Assembly (NCBI RefSeq): GCF_020037475.1 | Contig: NZ_JAIQDB010000007.1 | Span: forward strand, 62,001-126,000 | Direction of reading: 5' to 3' | DNA from: Sutcliffiella deserti | GTDB lineage: Bacteria > Bacillota > Bacilli > Bacillales > Bacillaceae_I | DNA: 64,000 nt | Shown: piece after piece, positions 17,368-27,795 of the stretch | Numbering within the stretch: position 1 is the first letter of the stretch | Layout of the letters: each line of letters opens with the position of its first letter | Made by a program: the position numbers and the translations under genes | The notes under the pieces: model-generated | The model's input: only the letters and a program-made list of their open reading frames with translations | Databases searched by the model: none | Told to the model about the DNA's origin: nothing

Positions 17368-18348
17368 TCAAGAAACAGTAACTTCCCCACCATTCACATG
17401 CAGCACTTGCCCTGTAACGAACCGGGAGTCATCGGAGGCGAGATAAACATAGGTTGGAGCCAGTTCAAACGGCTGAGCAGCTCGCTTCATTGGGTTATAT
17501 GCACCAAACACTGCTACTTGATCTGACGAAAAGCTTGCTGGAATGAGTGGGGTCCATGTTCTTCCTGGGGCGACAGCATTGACACGGATACCTTGGTCTA
17601 CCACATTATTGGCAAGGGCACGGGTAAAGCCGACATTTGCAGCCTTTGTAGCTGTATAATCAATCAACTGTTTTTCTCCCGCATAAGCCACTACAGAGGC
17701 TGTATTTATAATGGAACTACCAGGTTTTAAATGTGGCAGTGCGGCTCTGGTTGTGTAGAAATGAGAATAGATATTCACCTTGAAAGTGTCATCGAATTGT
17801 TCATCAGTTATATCAAGCAAACTTAATTGCTGGAATTGTATCCCTACATGATTGACGAGGATATCCAGTCTGCCAAATGCTTGGATCGTTTGCTCTACAA
17901 TCGACACACATTGTTTTTTCTCCCTTAAATCCCCCGGCATTAGAATACAACGTTGCCCCAGCTCTTCAATTCTCGCTTTAGTTCGGTTCGCATCCTCGTG
18001 CTCATCTAAATATGAGATGGCAACATCTGCACCTTCTTTTGCAAAAGAAATAGCTGTCGCAGCACCAATTCCACTATCACCTGCAGTAATAAGCGCAACC
18101 TTTCCTTTCAGCTTTTCACTGCCTTGATAATTCGGATTTTCAATTATGGGCTTAGGCACCATATATTTTTCCAATCCTGGCTGCTGTAACTGACGCTGTT
18201 CCGGAAAGTTAAGCGGAATTTCTTGATATTGCGTTATTTTTCCATAGTTAGGATATAAGGGATAGGGATCCTTTTGTTTATTCGCTTCAAACCATTCTTG
18301 ATACCGCCTTATTTCTTCTATATTTCGTTGTTTGTCATGGGAATCCAT
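17368..18348 (-). CDS. SDR-family oxidoreductase (YhxC/YhdF-like)
   Basis: 326-aa short-chain dehydrogenase of the stress-associated YhdF/YhxC group, which carry an N-terminal extension of about 70 residues (here [20 protein letters not shown]) before the Rossmann fold. Cofactor motif [10 protein letters not shown] (TGxxxGIG type), NHVG where NNAG is usual, Ser of TASVV and the catalytic YTATK (YxxxK) are present; the C-terminus [16 protein letters not shown] is typical. Start chosen at ATG 18348 (MDSHDK), preceded by AAGGAGG. Substrate unknown; relatives are annotated as glucose or general alcohol dehydrogenases. It appears monocistronic. Confidence 0.87.
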   Translation of the reverse strand: MDSHDKQRNIEEIRRYQEWFEANKQKDPYPLYPNYGKITQYQEIPLNFPEQRQLQQPGLEKYMVPKPIIENPNYQGSEKLKGKVALITAGDSGIGAATAISFAKEGADVAISYLDEHEDANRTKARIEELGQRCILMPGDLREKKQCVSIVEQTIQAFGRLDILVNHVGIQFQQLSLLDITDEQFDDTFKVNIYSHFYTTRAALPHLKPGSSIINTASVVAYAGEKQLIDYTATKAANVGFTRALANNVVDQGIRVNAVAPGRTWTPLIPASFSSDQVAVFGAYNPMKRAAQPFELAPTYVYLASDDSRFVTGQVLHVNGGEVTVS

Positions 18349-18509
18349 CAGGAAGCCTCCTTCAAATCTGCCTTTGCACACCACTATATTTATATATAGG
18401 AGACAAACAGGTTTATGCAATTATTTTTTACCTAGTAGCGGTGGATATTTTATCAAAAGGTTAGAAGCAGAAAAGAAATGGGGACTTTTTCACTAAGAAA
18501 TCCGGTGTT

Positions 18510-18625
18510 GCGTACCACTTCTAGGGACTTGTGCACGGAACTCGGTTTTTTCGCACCACTTCTCGGGACTTGTGCACGGAACTCATTTTTTCCGCACCAC
18601 TTCTCGAGATTTGTGCACGGAACGC
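18510..18625. repeat. Three-copy tandem repeat, 41-bp period
   Basis: Three units containing CCACTTCTCGGGACTTG and TGTGCACGGAAC, starting near 18511, 18553 and 18594, each followed by a T run. The copies differ at a few positions. No gene lies in 18349-18754; the stretch holds this array and a terminator. Confidence 0.8.
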
Positions 18626-18698
18626 TTTTTCTCTAAAAATAGAGAAGGGATACACCTGTATGTATTAAGTGGAATTAGACAATGGAAGAGCTATAAAC

Positions 18699-18738
18699 GG
18701 AAAGAAGGACTGCACCTATAGTTGCAGTCCTTCTTTCC
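18699..18738. terminator. Bidirectional terminator
   Basis: Perfect 16-bp stem GGAAAGAAGGACTGCA / TGCAGTCCTTCTTTCC with an 8-nt loop. It serves the small minus-strand gene at 18755. Confidence 0.75.
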
Positions 18739-18754
18739 TATTAACCTGAAAGCT

Positions 18755-18928
18755 TTAGTCTTGATACGAAGATAGATCTTGCTCAACAGAATGAAGAGAA
18801 TTGATTGCCTGTTGAATTTTGTTTTTGTTTTCTGGTTTTTCTGCAGAGCTTAAAGCCTGTTGTAAAGTGGATACCGTGTTTTGTACAGATGATCTTCCTT
18901 GGTTTACATAGTCCTGTGCATTTGGCAT
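18755..18928 (-). CDS. Uncharacterised 57-aa helical protein
   Basis: Open frame with GAGGAGGT upstream of the ATG and a perfect terminator downstream. The product is hydrophilic, Gln/Ser/Asn-rich and predicted helical (DYVNQGRSSVQNTVSTLQQAL...), with no Cys and no membrane segment. Small helical proteins of this kind are common in Bacillus and often sporulation- or stress-linked, but I do not recognise a family. Confidence 0.6.
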   Translation of the reverse strand: MPNAQDYVNQGRSSVQNTVSTLQQALSSAEKPENKNKIQQAINSLHSVEQDLSSYQD

Positions 18929-19097
18929 TTGCTGTACCTCCTCTAATCTTAATTCCGTTTTAGTATCTACAAGAATTCAGTTGAATATGAACAGCTTGTG
19001 TAGAATAGATAAAAATACTTTAAGGAGAGGTTCATGCTATGATAAAAGAGGAACAGTATCCCAAAAATTAACCAATAAATATAAGAGGTGCCTTTTA

Positions 19098-19544
19098 ATG
19101 AGCTGGAAATTAAAGAAATTTAATGATCTAACAAATATAGAACTGTACACAATCTTAAGAGAAAGAACCGCCGTCTTTGTTGTTGAACAAAATTGTCCTT
19201 ATCTTGAAGTAGATGGAAAAGACCTTCATTCTTATCATCTTTTTAAAGAGGTAAGTGGAGAAATTATCGCTTATTCAAGAATAGTTCCTGCCGGTGTTTC
19301 TTATCCCGAAGTTTCTATTGGAAGAGTTTTAGTGAAAAAAGAATTTAGAGGTCAAGGACATGCTGAAGAACTTTTAAGAAGAGGGCTGGACTTTATCCTG
19401 TTTGAATTAAAAGAAACCTCTGTAAAAATTCAAGCACAGGACTATTTAAAAAAATTCTACAGTTCCTTTGGATTCCAACCAATAACTGATACATATCTAG
19501 AAGATAATATCCCTCACGTTGATATGCTTGTACAATTAGATTAA
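19098..19544 (+). CDS. GNAT N-acetyltransferase, ElaA family
   Basis: 148-aa acetyltransferase. The ElaA signature YTILRERTAVFVVEQNCPYLEVDGKD is near the N-terminus and the acetyl-CoA-binding loop VLVKKEFRGQGHAEELL (V-x-x-x-x-R-G-x-G-x-A type) at about 85-101. Start at ATG 19098 (MSWKLKKF), where the family begins, with AGAGGTG upstream; the frame is open 39 codons further but that part has no support. Substrate unknown. A weak hairpin (GTCATC...GATGAC) follows near 19587. Confidence 0.88.
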   Translation: MSWKLKKFNDLTNIELYTILRERTAVFVVEQNCPYLEVDGKDLHSYHLFKEVSGEIIAYSRIVPAGVSYPEVSIGRVLVKKEFRGQGHAEELLRRGLDFILFELKETSVKIQAQDYLKKFYSSFGFQPITDTYLEDNIPHVDMLVQLD

Positions 19545-19645
19545 AAGGAGAAAGTAATGTTGAATGGATAGGAGAATTTAACTTAAAAAAGTCATCCTCG
19601 AAAAGATGACAGGGGAGATTGTTAAATAATTTTTATTCGAGTAAT

Positions 19646-19753
19646 CTACTTCGATTTTCTTTCAGTTGCCTTTAAAGTTTGAGTCTCTCCTGTTTTCTGG
19701 CGCTCGGCATCTTTTTTGAACGCTTCCATTGCCTTGTAGTAAAGCAGTGTCAT
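19646..19753 (-). CDS. Uncharacterised 35-aa peptide
   Basis: Short frame with GGGAGGTG at correct spacing before its ATG. Product MTLLYYKAMEAFKKDAERQ followed by a Lys/Thr-rich tail; hydrophilic and basic. No family recognised. The strong ribosome site is the main support. Confidence 0.45.
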   Translation of the reverse strand: MTLLYYKAMEAFKKDAERQKTGETQTLKATERKSK

Positions 19754-19890
19754 TTTTTCCACCTCCCTTTTTGCTAGTTAGTTGTGTCATTCCCGATGTG
19801 GTTTTCATTAAAACGTAGAATGGGATAAAACTTTGCCTATTACTTTGGTTCAATCAATAGACGCATTTAACACAGTATTTTTCAAAAAAA

Positions 19891-19920
19891 AAGATACCCT
19901 CCACTAACACTGGGTATCTT
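19891..19920 (-). terminator. Terminator after the 87-aa gene
   Basis: AAGATACCC...GGGTATCTT hairpin; on the minus strand it is followed by a run of T (complement of nine A residues). Confidence 0.8.
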
Positions 19921-19930
19921 TAATAAGTTC

Positions 19931-20194
19931 TTATTGAAATTGGCCGTTATTATTTTTCACGATCGCTTTTGCTTCTTGAAGGTCGCTTTCAGAAACCTTA
20001 AATTCCAGAACATGTGTCTGATGATCGCTATCCTTCTCGTTACCTTTGAACACATCTTTTATCGGATCTAAAATAGTACGATTTCCCTCTGGAACTTTAT
20101 CCACTAATACATCTTCCACATTCAATCCATGGAGCTTCGTTTTTACACTTTCTGCCTCATTTTCATTTCTAAAGTACGCAGAAATTCTTTCCAT
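19931..20194 (-). CDS. Uncharacterised 87-aa acidic protein (stress-protein-like)
   Basis: Small soluble protein MERISAYFRNENEAESVKTKL...; the alternating strand-helix-strand layout with EAESVKTKL and DLQEAKAIVKNNNGQ resembles the small ferredoxin-like general stress proteins of Bacillus, but the match is not firm. Start: ATG 20194 with AGGAGTGAAAGG upstream; the frame is open 21 codons further without a ribosome site, and an in-frame GTG at 20206 is an alternative. Followed by a clear terminator. Confidence 0.6.
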   Translation of the reverse strand: MERISAYFRNENEAESVKTKLHGLNVEDVLVDKVPEGNRTILDPIKDVFKGNEKDSDHQTHVLEFKVSESDLQEAKAIVKNNNGQFQ

Positions 20195-20430
20195 TCTGCC
20201 TTTCACTCCTCTCGAAATTTCACGCTTTATACCTCTATTTCCTATTTTCAGCATCATTAAACTTTCGTTGGTTAATAATAGTTAACGTAGCAAATGTTTC
20301 CGATTGTTAAAGAAATTAACTACTGTTGATAGGTTGGGGATAACTACTTATTTTCTTCCTTTTTAGTTAGGTTATATTTCAACTGTTGATACAATGTGGA
20401 TAATCTTTTAGTAAAGGAGGAACGGATACT

Positions 20431-20523
20431 TTGGAATTTAGATTAAAAGGAGCGCTACCCCTTACTGGAAAGCACCATCACAGAAAATGCCATCTTGGAT
20501 TTTGGAAGAAAGGTTCTTTTTAA
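20431..20523 (+). CDS. Possible 30-aa His/Cys peptide upstream of katG
   Basis: TTG-initiated short frame with a full AAAGGAGG ribosome site 11 bases upstream (spacer AACGGATACT). The peptide contains KHHHRKCHLGFW, which could bind metal. It lies 245 bp before katG on the same strand. It may be a real microprotein or a chance frame after an unrelated ribosome-like sequence; nothing further supports it. Confidence 0.35.
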   Translation: MEFRLKGALPLTGKHHHRKCHLGFWKKGSF

Positions 20524-20663
20524 TAGAAAAAGACTGTTATACATAGAAGATACGCGAATACAATATGAGTAGCAGCGCTTGTACTATTCAATGATACCTG
20601 CTTATAAGCGCACTTTTCGAAAATAATTCATCAGGTTAAATGCTTATTTCTTTTTATTTTGAT

Positions 20664-20687
20664 GATTATTTATTATAATTACAATGT
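20664..20687 (+). promoter_or_regulatory. Possible PerR box and -10 region of katG
   Basis: TTATAAT (perfect left half of the PerR box TTATAATNATTATAA) followed by a poor right half, and alternatively a perfect ATTATAA right half with a poor left half, overlapping TATAAT at 20674-20679. About 10 of 14 positions match in either reading. Peroxide control of a catalase by PerR is usual in Bacillus, hence the listing, at low confidence. Confidence 0.35.
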
Positions 20688-20753
20688 AAGAATTTTTATT
20701 ATCTGCATTAACAAGTCAGTATTAATGTTTGCTGTTTACACTTTTTAAAATAG

Positions 20754-22961
<2,208 letters not shown>

Positions 22962-22980
22962 GGATAGCATCTTTATGATA

Positions 22981-23020
22981 ACAAGAAGAAGCAGGTACTT
23001 GTACCTGCTTCTTCTTGTTT
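22981..23020. terminator. Bidirectional terminator between katG and 56-aa gene
   Basis: Perfect 18-bp stem ACAAGAAGAAGCAGGTAC / GTACCTGCTTCTTCTTGT with a 2-nt centre, followed by TTT; serves both convergent genes. Confidence 0.85.
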
Positions 23021-23037
23021 GTATATATAAGTCTCTG

Positions 23038-23208
23038 CTATAACCTATCACAATTGGAAAGTTCGACTTTATCTTCCTCCACATAATCGAAGCCTTCTGT
23101 AACAAGTTCTAGTCCATAATCTGACTGGCTTATTTCTACATCATTTTCTTCACTTTGCACCTTGCTTTTGTTTTGGCTTGCCTCATGTTTTTCCTTATCA
23201 GTTCTCAT
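23038..23208 (-). CDS. Uncharacterised 56-aa acidic protein
   Basis: Open frame with GGAGG eight bases before its ATG and a perfect terminator after it. The product is strongly acidic in its second half (GFDYVEEDKVELSN) with a single Cys near the end. No membrane segment. Family not recognised. Confidence 0.55.
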   Translation of the reverse strand: MRTDKEKHEASQNKSKVQSEENDVEISQSDYGLELVTEGFDYVEEDKVELSNCDRL

Positions 23209-23307
23209 AGTTTTCCTCCAGAATTTTTTTAAAGTTTTCTCTTAGAGGATAAATATTATTCATTTACAAAAGATTTATGCGGACAAATTATTGATCCTCT
23301 CTTAATA

Positions 23308-23847
23308 TTAGACAGTCTTTTTTCTTGGCCAAATGAAATAGGAAATAGTGATAACAAGGTCAACACCTAATGCAATTGTCCATATTCTTAACACATTAAA
23401 CAATGCCTCCGTTCGGGACGGGTCATTTATTAAATAAATTACCACAGCTAGAAGACCAGCTCCAATAAAATAAGATAGAACGTGCCTTCCCCATCCTTTA
23501 AGATATTGAAAGGAATGGTCCCTTCCAGACAGTTTAATCGGTTTAGGACCTTCTTTTGTATAATAGTAGCGAAACCTCTCGTCTGCCCATTGAATCATAC
23601 TTTTTCCAAAGCCAATTGAAACACCAATATAAACAGCAGCAATTGCATGAGCCATTGTTGCTGTAGCTCCGCGGTATAAATCTAAACCGGTAATTATCAA
23701 TAAAATCAAATCTATTAAAGGTGTTAATGCTAAGAAAAATAAGCCTAACTTTTTTTTCCTTAGAACGTACCTGGTGAATAAACCTAAACCTATAACGATC
23801 CAAAACCCTATTTCACAAGCAACAATCATCCATGCAATAAAACTCAT
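23308..23847 (-). CDS. Integral membrane protein, YmcC-like
   Basis: 179-aa protein with about five hydrophobic segments and a basic linker (RKKKLG) after the first one. The start (WMIVACEIGFWIVIGLGLFTRY) and the YYTKEGPKP linker recall the B. subtilis YmcC family; the match is from memory and not certain. Function unknown. It lies 106 bp after the MerR gene on the same strand and may be its target, read from the MerR-type promoter. Confidence 0.6.
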   Translation of the reverse strand: MSFIAWMIVACEIGFWIVIGLGLFTRYVLRKKKLGLFFLALTPLIDLILLIITGLDLYRGATATMAHAIAAVYIGVSIGFGKSMIQWADERFRYYYTKEGPKPIKLSGRDHSFQYLKGWGRHVLSYFIGAGLLAVVIYLINDPSRTEALFNVLRIWTIALGVDLVITISYFIWPRKKTV

Positions 23848-23953
23848 AAAGACACCCCACTTAATTAGTAACGTTTCTGTTGATTTTCGTTGAAGCCGCT
23901 GCCGGTCCCGCTAGCAGAAACGGCTGATTTTACGATAATCTTTGAATATCAGT

Positions 23954-24697
23954 TTATACTGTGTCCTTTAAATAAACTTCAAATGCTTTTTCTAAAAACT
24001 CCAGAGTATCTGAATCGATAGGGTAAAATCCTGCACTTTCCGATTTTTGAGGCGATTTTCTTATCTCCCATAATTTTTTTACGAATTCCTCATTACTTCC
24101 AAATGTTTCTTTTTCTTTTTCGTGTATTCTTTTTACAATCCGTTGTATTTCTGGTGAGGAAATTCCCTTTGGCATATGCTTTTTTAATTGAGCCAATAGT
24201 GCAATCCATTCCAATGTTTCAGGACTTCCACTATTTATATTTGGAAGATTCTCAAGCAATTCACTTTCATTCTCATCAAATATATGATTTAAATAGACTT
24301 TCCTTTTATCTAGGTTTTGTTGATATAGCTGAATAAGATTCTTAATGCTGGTCAAATCTATACTTCCTTGCAGCATTATTTCATTTAATAATCCCTGTAA
24401 TGTACCTTCGATTTCTTCTAATCTCTCTTTTTCTTTTGAAATATATGCCAATTGTTTTTGAAGACCAACAGACCAGTCACGATTCTCATCGGACAACATT
24501 TCTTTTATTTCTTGTAAACTGAAGCCCAGTGTTTTCAAAAATTGAATTTCCTGTAGTTTTTTAATTTCTTCCTCCTCATATAATCGATGTCCACCCTCTG
24601 TTTTAGCTGCTGGGTGGAGAAGCCCTATTTGATCATAATAACGCATCGTTCTAACTGTAATTCCCGTTTGCTTTGTAAGTTCTTTAATTGTAATCAA
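23954..24697 (-). CDS. MerR-family transcriptional regulator
   Basis: 247-aa regulator with an N-terminal MerR winged HTH (ITIKELTKQTGITVRTMRYY, residues 1-70), a dimerisation helix (about 75-115) and a C-terminal helical effector domain of some 130 residues without Cys clusters, so not a metal sensor of the MerR/CueR kind. Length fits the multidrug/antibiotic-responsive TipA-like group. Its own promoter (24732-24762) has the 19-bp spacer and dyad typical of MerR targets, indicating autoregulation. The following membrane protein gene is probably co-transcribed. Confidence 0.9.
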   Translation of the reverse strand: MITIKELTKQTGITVRTMRYYDQIGLLHPAAKTEGGHRLYEEEEIKKLQEIQFLKTLGFSLQEIKEMLSDENRDWSVGLQKQLAYISKEKERLEEIEGTLQGLLNEIMLQGSIDLTSIKNLIQLYQQNLDKRKVYLNHIFDENESELLENLPNINSGSPETLEWIALLAQLKKHMPKGISSPEIQRIVKRIHEKEKETFGSNEEFVKKLWEIRKSPQKSESAGFYPIDSDTLEFLEKAFEVYLKDTV

Positions 24698-24731
24698 GTG
24701 TAAGAACCCCCGTTTTCTTATTATTAATTAC

Positions 24732-24762
24732 ATTATATAGAAAGACGTTACGTCACTTTCAA
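24732..24762 (-). promoter_or_regulatory. MerR-type promoter with 19-bp spacer and operator dyad
   Basis: Minus strand: -35 TTGAAA (24762-24757), -10 TATAAT (24737-24732), spacer exactly 19 bp. The spacer contains the perfect dyad GACGTTACGTC (24744-24754). Over-long spacers with a central dyad are the hallmark of promoters twisted into activity by MerR-family activators. Confidence 0.8.
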
Positions 24763-24898
24763 GGGTTTATTTAAAACATTTCAAAAAATACGCATAAATG
24801 TATTCCTCCCAGCTTATTATTGGAGCCCAATAATAAACCCATCTAACTATACAACTTTAATGAAACTAAGTGTTATTGCACTATTGGAGAACAGAAAA

Positions 24899-24924
24899 GG
24901 TGTAACTAAGAATTTAGTTACACC
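24899..24924 (-). terminator. Hairpin near-identical to the tyrS terminator
   Basis: GGTGTAACTAA-gaat-TTAGTTACACC, followed on the minus strand by TTTTCTG. It differs from the tyrS terminator (25870-25895) at two or three positions and has the same orientation; no gene lies immediately upstream of it. Confidence 0.7.
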
Positions 24925-24984
24925 TTGTAGACTGTAGATAAACTTAAGGTACCTGTATAATAATGTACGTTGATTTCCGTTCCA

Positions 24985-25480
24985 GGCACTTCGCTTTCCG
25001 CGGGCGGTCCGGGAGCCTCCACGACGCGCAAACGCGCCTGCGGGGTCTCCCTCGTCCCTTCCTCGAGGCCCCTGATAAAGTACATAAATCTAGGTTTGTG
25101 TTAAACACCGCTGTTACTTTCCGCAAATGGCTTCGCTTTCCGCGGGCGGTCCGGGAGCCTCCTCGACGCGCATACGCGCCTGCGGGGTCTCCCTTGTCCC
25201 TTCCTCGAGGCCACTGATAAAGTACATAATTCTAGGTTTGTGTTAAACACCGCTGTTACTTTCCGCAAATGGCTTCGCTTTCCGCGGGGCGACCTTGAGC
25301 CTCCTCGGGCTATGCCCTGCGGGGTCTCAAGCTTGTCGCTACTCTCCCGCTGGAGTCTACGCCATTTGCTCCAATCCACAGCTAGAAGCCACACAAAACT
25401 ATATGTTTTCAGTTTTTCAGTGGCCTTCCCTTCCTCCCGCAGGAGTCTTCGTGCCTTCCACTCCAATCAACTCAGTATTC
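24985..25480. repeat. GC-rich repeat array, 142-bp period
   Basis: Units beginning TTCGCTTTCCGCGGG recur at 24990, 25132 and 25274 (142-bp period); the first two are nearly identical, the third continues into a longer family-A element ending near 25480 (CCGCTGGAGTCTACGCC, GCTCCAATC). Local GC is far above the surroundings. The rest of the gene-free stretch 24763-25902 (about 25481-25865) shows no recognisable gene or RNA. Confidence 0.8.
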
Positions 25481-25869
25481 TAAATTTTCGTGGGCGATTA
25501 ACAAGTGTATTTTATTTAAATATAAAAAAATTAACAATTCTATCATTTGGTTACTTATCAATTTTTGTAAAAATGTACGGAAAGCAAGGATCATCAAAAG
25601 CTGGTAAGTCGACCAACTGAGACACTAAAAAGAGGTCTAGGAGATTGTAAGCGTAAACAGACCATGGAGCGAGTATGAGCCGATGAAAAAGAAAGCATGG
25701 TATGTGTTGACAACCCTAAGTAGGCTTAAAAGTTGTCCATGTAGGAGATGTATACTTTCTCTGCATTAAATTTAAAGAAGACGGCTACTGGCCATGAGAG
25801 GGTTAGCTAGAGCCTAAATATAGAATTTAAGAGATATCTATCCACCTAAAAAACTACTAAATCTTAAAA

Positions 25870-25895
25870 GGTGTAACTAAAAATCTAGTTACACC
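25870..25895 (-). terminator. tyrS terminator
   Basis: GGTGTAACTA...TAGTTACACC hairpin followed on the minus strand by TTTTAAG, seven bases after the tyrS stop codon. Confidence 0.85.
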
Positions 25896-25902
25896 TGTCT
25901 GT

Positions 25903-27150
25903 TTACATTTTTATCTTTATAAACTTACGTTTCCCAACTTGCACAACTAATCCATCCGTAATAGAAACTTCTAGTCTTGGATCTTCTATTTTAGCTCCAT
26001 TTAATTTTACACCTTTATTATCAATCATTCGTCGAGCTTCACTTTTAGAACTTAACATTTGTAACTCAACTAAAAATTCTGTTATCGGCATTTCCTTGGT
26101 ACCTTTCCATTCAACCACAGGCATTTCATCAGGTACTGCTCCCTGTTGAAAGACGGAAACGAAGTGCTGCTCCGCTTTTTCTGCCATTTTTTCTCCGTGA
26201 TACATTCTGACAATTGTTTTTCCTAAAAGCATTTTAGCATCTCTTGGATGAAGTTTATCCGACTCCAGATCGCTTTTGATGGTTCCAATTTGATCAGGTG
26301 AGAAATCAGTAATTAGTTCAAAGTATTTAGCCATTAGTTCATCTGGAATCGACATTGCTTTACCGTACATTTCTTGAGGACTTTCATCAATTCCGATGTA
26401 ATTTTTCTTTGATTTAGACATCTTTTCTACACCATCAAGTCCTTCCAATAATGGCATAAGCATGGCAACTTGTTTTTCTTTACCAAACTTCTCTTGAAAG
26501 TGTCTTCCCATTAGAATATTAAAGTGCTGATCCGTTCCTCCAAGTTCAATATCACACTCTAGTACAACCGAATCGTAACCTTGCATCAACGGGTAGAAAA
26601 ATTCATGCAGTGAAATAGGCTTCCCAAGAGCGATTCTTTGTTCAAAATCGTCCCTTTCCATTAATCTTGCCACTGTTATTTTTCCTGCCAACTGAATCAC
26701 ATCTTCAAAGTTTAATTGTGATAGCCACTTAGAATTATAATGAAGTTCGATTTTTTCCATATCCATCACTTTTCCAAACTGCTCAAAATATGTTTTGGCA
26801 TTGTGTTTCACTTCTTCATCCGTTAGTGCCTTTCTAGCAACAGACTTTCCTGTCGGGTCACCAATCTTTCCAGTAAAATCCCCAATCAATAACTGGATGA
26901 TATGTCCATTCTCTTGAAACTGCCTCATTTTCTTTAGTACGACAGTATGACCAAGGTGTACATCTGGAGCTGAAGGATCTAACCCTAATTTGATTTTAAG
27001 TGGCCGTTTTTCTAATACTGATTGGGCTACTTTCTTTTCTAGTTCTTCCACTGGAATAATTTCCTGCACACCTTGCGTGTAGATCGCCATTTGTCTCTTT
27101 ACTTCCATTTTCTGTTCTTCGGTTAGTTGTTCTTTCAATATTTCACTCAT
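25903..27150 (-). CDS. tyrS: Tyrosyl-tRNA synthetase, TyrZ-like
   Basis: 415-aa class I aminoacyl-tRNA synthetase charging tRNA-Tyr. HIGH-type motif [10 protein letters not shown] with [15 protein letters not shown] (EKMSKSKKN), and a C-terminal S4 RNA-binding domain ([21 protein letters not shown]). Length and the [15 protein letters not shown] segment fit the TyrZ subgroup, which in B. subtilis is also preceded by a MarR gene (ywaE). It follows the MarR gene by 16 bp, so it is co-transcribed with it. I found no T-box (no AGGGUGGNACCGCG-like sequence) upstream of either gene. Start ATG has GGAGG upstream. Confidence 0.95.
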   Translation of the reverse strand: MSEILKEQLTEEQKMEVKRQMAIYTQGVQEIIPVEELEKKVAQSVLEKRPLKIKLGLDPSAPDVHLGHTVVLKKMRQFQENGHIIQLLIGDFTGKIGDPTGKSVARKALTDEEVKHNAKTYFEQFGKVMDMEKIELHYNSKWLSQLNFEDVIQLAGKITVARLMERDDFEQRIALGKPISLHEFFYPLMQGYDSVVLECDIELGGTDQHFNILMGRHFQEKFGKEKQVAMLMPLLEGLDGVEKMSKSKKNYIGIDESPQEMYGKAMSIPDELMAKYFELITDFSPDQIGTIKSDLESDKLHPRDAKMLLGKTIVRMYHGEKMAEKAEQHFVSVFQQGAVPDEMPVVEWKGTKEMPITEFLVELQMLSSKSEARRMIDNKGVKLNGAKIEDPRLEVSITDGLVVQVGKRKFIKIKM

Positions 27151-27166
27151 TTTTTTCCTCCATCAT

Positions 27167-27679
27167 TCAAAAATGATTTTCTTTAATTATTTTTCTTAAT
27201 AAAACGGAAACGTTCTGTTGCTCTTTTACCGAAAGGCTAGAAACAATTTCTACTTCACCTTGATGGAACCGTGGATACAGGTCTTCCATCGTCCTTCTAC
27301 CTTTCTCCGTTATGGTGACATAAGTAATTCTCCTGTCTCTATTGTCTCCCTTCCGATAACATAATTCCTTTGATTCCAACGTTTTCGTAATGTTGCTTAC
27401 TGTTGCCTTTGTAACTCCGGCAGACTCGGCTAATTTCTTCGTTTCAACTTGATTTCCTATCCATAAATCATAAAGCAGTGAGAAGGATGTCCAAGATAAA
27501 CCATATTCCGATAAAACCTCTCGCTCCATTTTATTTCTTAATCCCTGTGCAATACGATAGATATTCGTTACAACAGCAATTGCATCCAAATTAAGTGATT
27601 CCATTGGTAATTTTGTTAAAAGGTTAATTGTATCAATTTCTTCAGGAAGTAATTCCCCTTCTTCATTAAATGAATGAAT
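27167..27679 (-). CDS. MarR-family regulator, apparent ATT start
   Basis: MarR winged-helix repressor (YwaE-like): TKKLAESAGVTKATVSNITKTLESKELCYRKGDNRDRRITYVTITEKGR is the DNA-binding wing region. The first ATG in frame is at 27604, but it has no ribosome site. The frame stays open upstream to a TAA at 27692-27694 and encodes a plausible extension (NEEGELLPEEIDTINLLTK); the only well-placed ribosome site, AAGGGGGAG, stands five bases before an ATT codon at 27677-27679. I therefore place the start at this ATT, giving 170 aa. It precedes tyrS by 16 bp and may control it. If the ATT is not used, the protein is 145 aa from 27604. Confidence 0.75.
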   Translation of the reverse strand: MHSFNEEGELLPEEIDTINLLTKLPMESLNLDAIAVVTNIYRIAQGLRNKMEREVLSEYGLSWTSFSLLYDLWIGNQVETKKLAESAGVTKATVSNITKTLESKELCYRKGDNRDRRITYVTITEKGRRTMEDLYPRFHQGEVEIVSSLSVKEQQNVSVLLRKIIKENHF

Positions 27680-27795
27680 AAAAACTCCCCCTTAAATTTT
27701 CAAAATCGTTAGCTATGAAACGATTTTACTAAAAAAGAAAAGTAAATGCAACAAAGCAATTACTGGAAAACTCGGTTTATCTATGTATGACTGCT

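Noticed and set aside
20395..20403. Perfect DnaA box TTATCCACA (reverse) upstream of katG
   Set aside because: A single box plus one poor copy nearby; no cluster, no dnaA or AT-rich unwinding region, so not an origin.
24944..25620. Several open frames of 60-126 codons in the 25-kb repeat region
   Set aside because: They run through the GC-rich tandem repeats on both strands, have no ribosome sites and give Arg/Pro/Ser-rich nonsense typical of repeats.
27626..27638. Perfect palindrome AATTG-TAT-CAATT as a MarR operator
   Set aside because: It lies inside the probable coding extension of the MarR gene and is AT-rich and short; I cannot separate it from chance.
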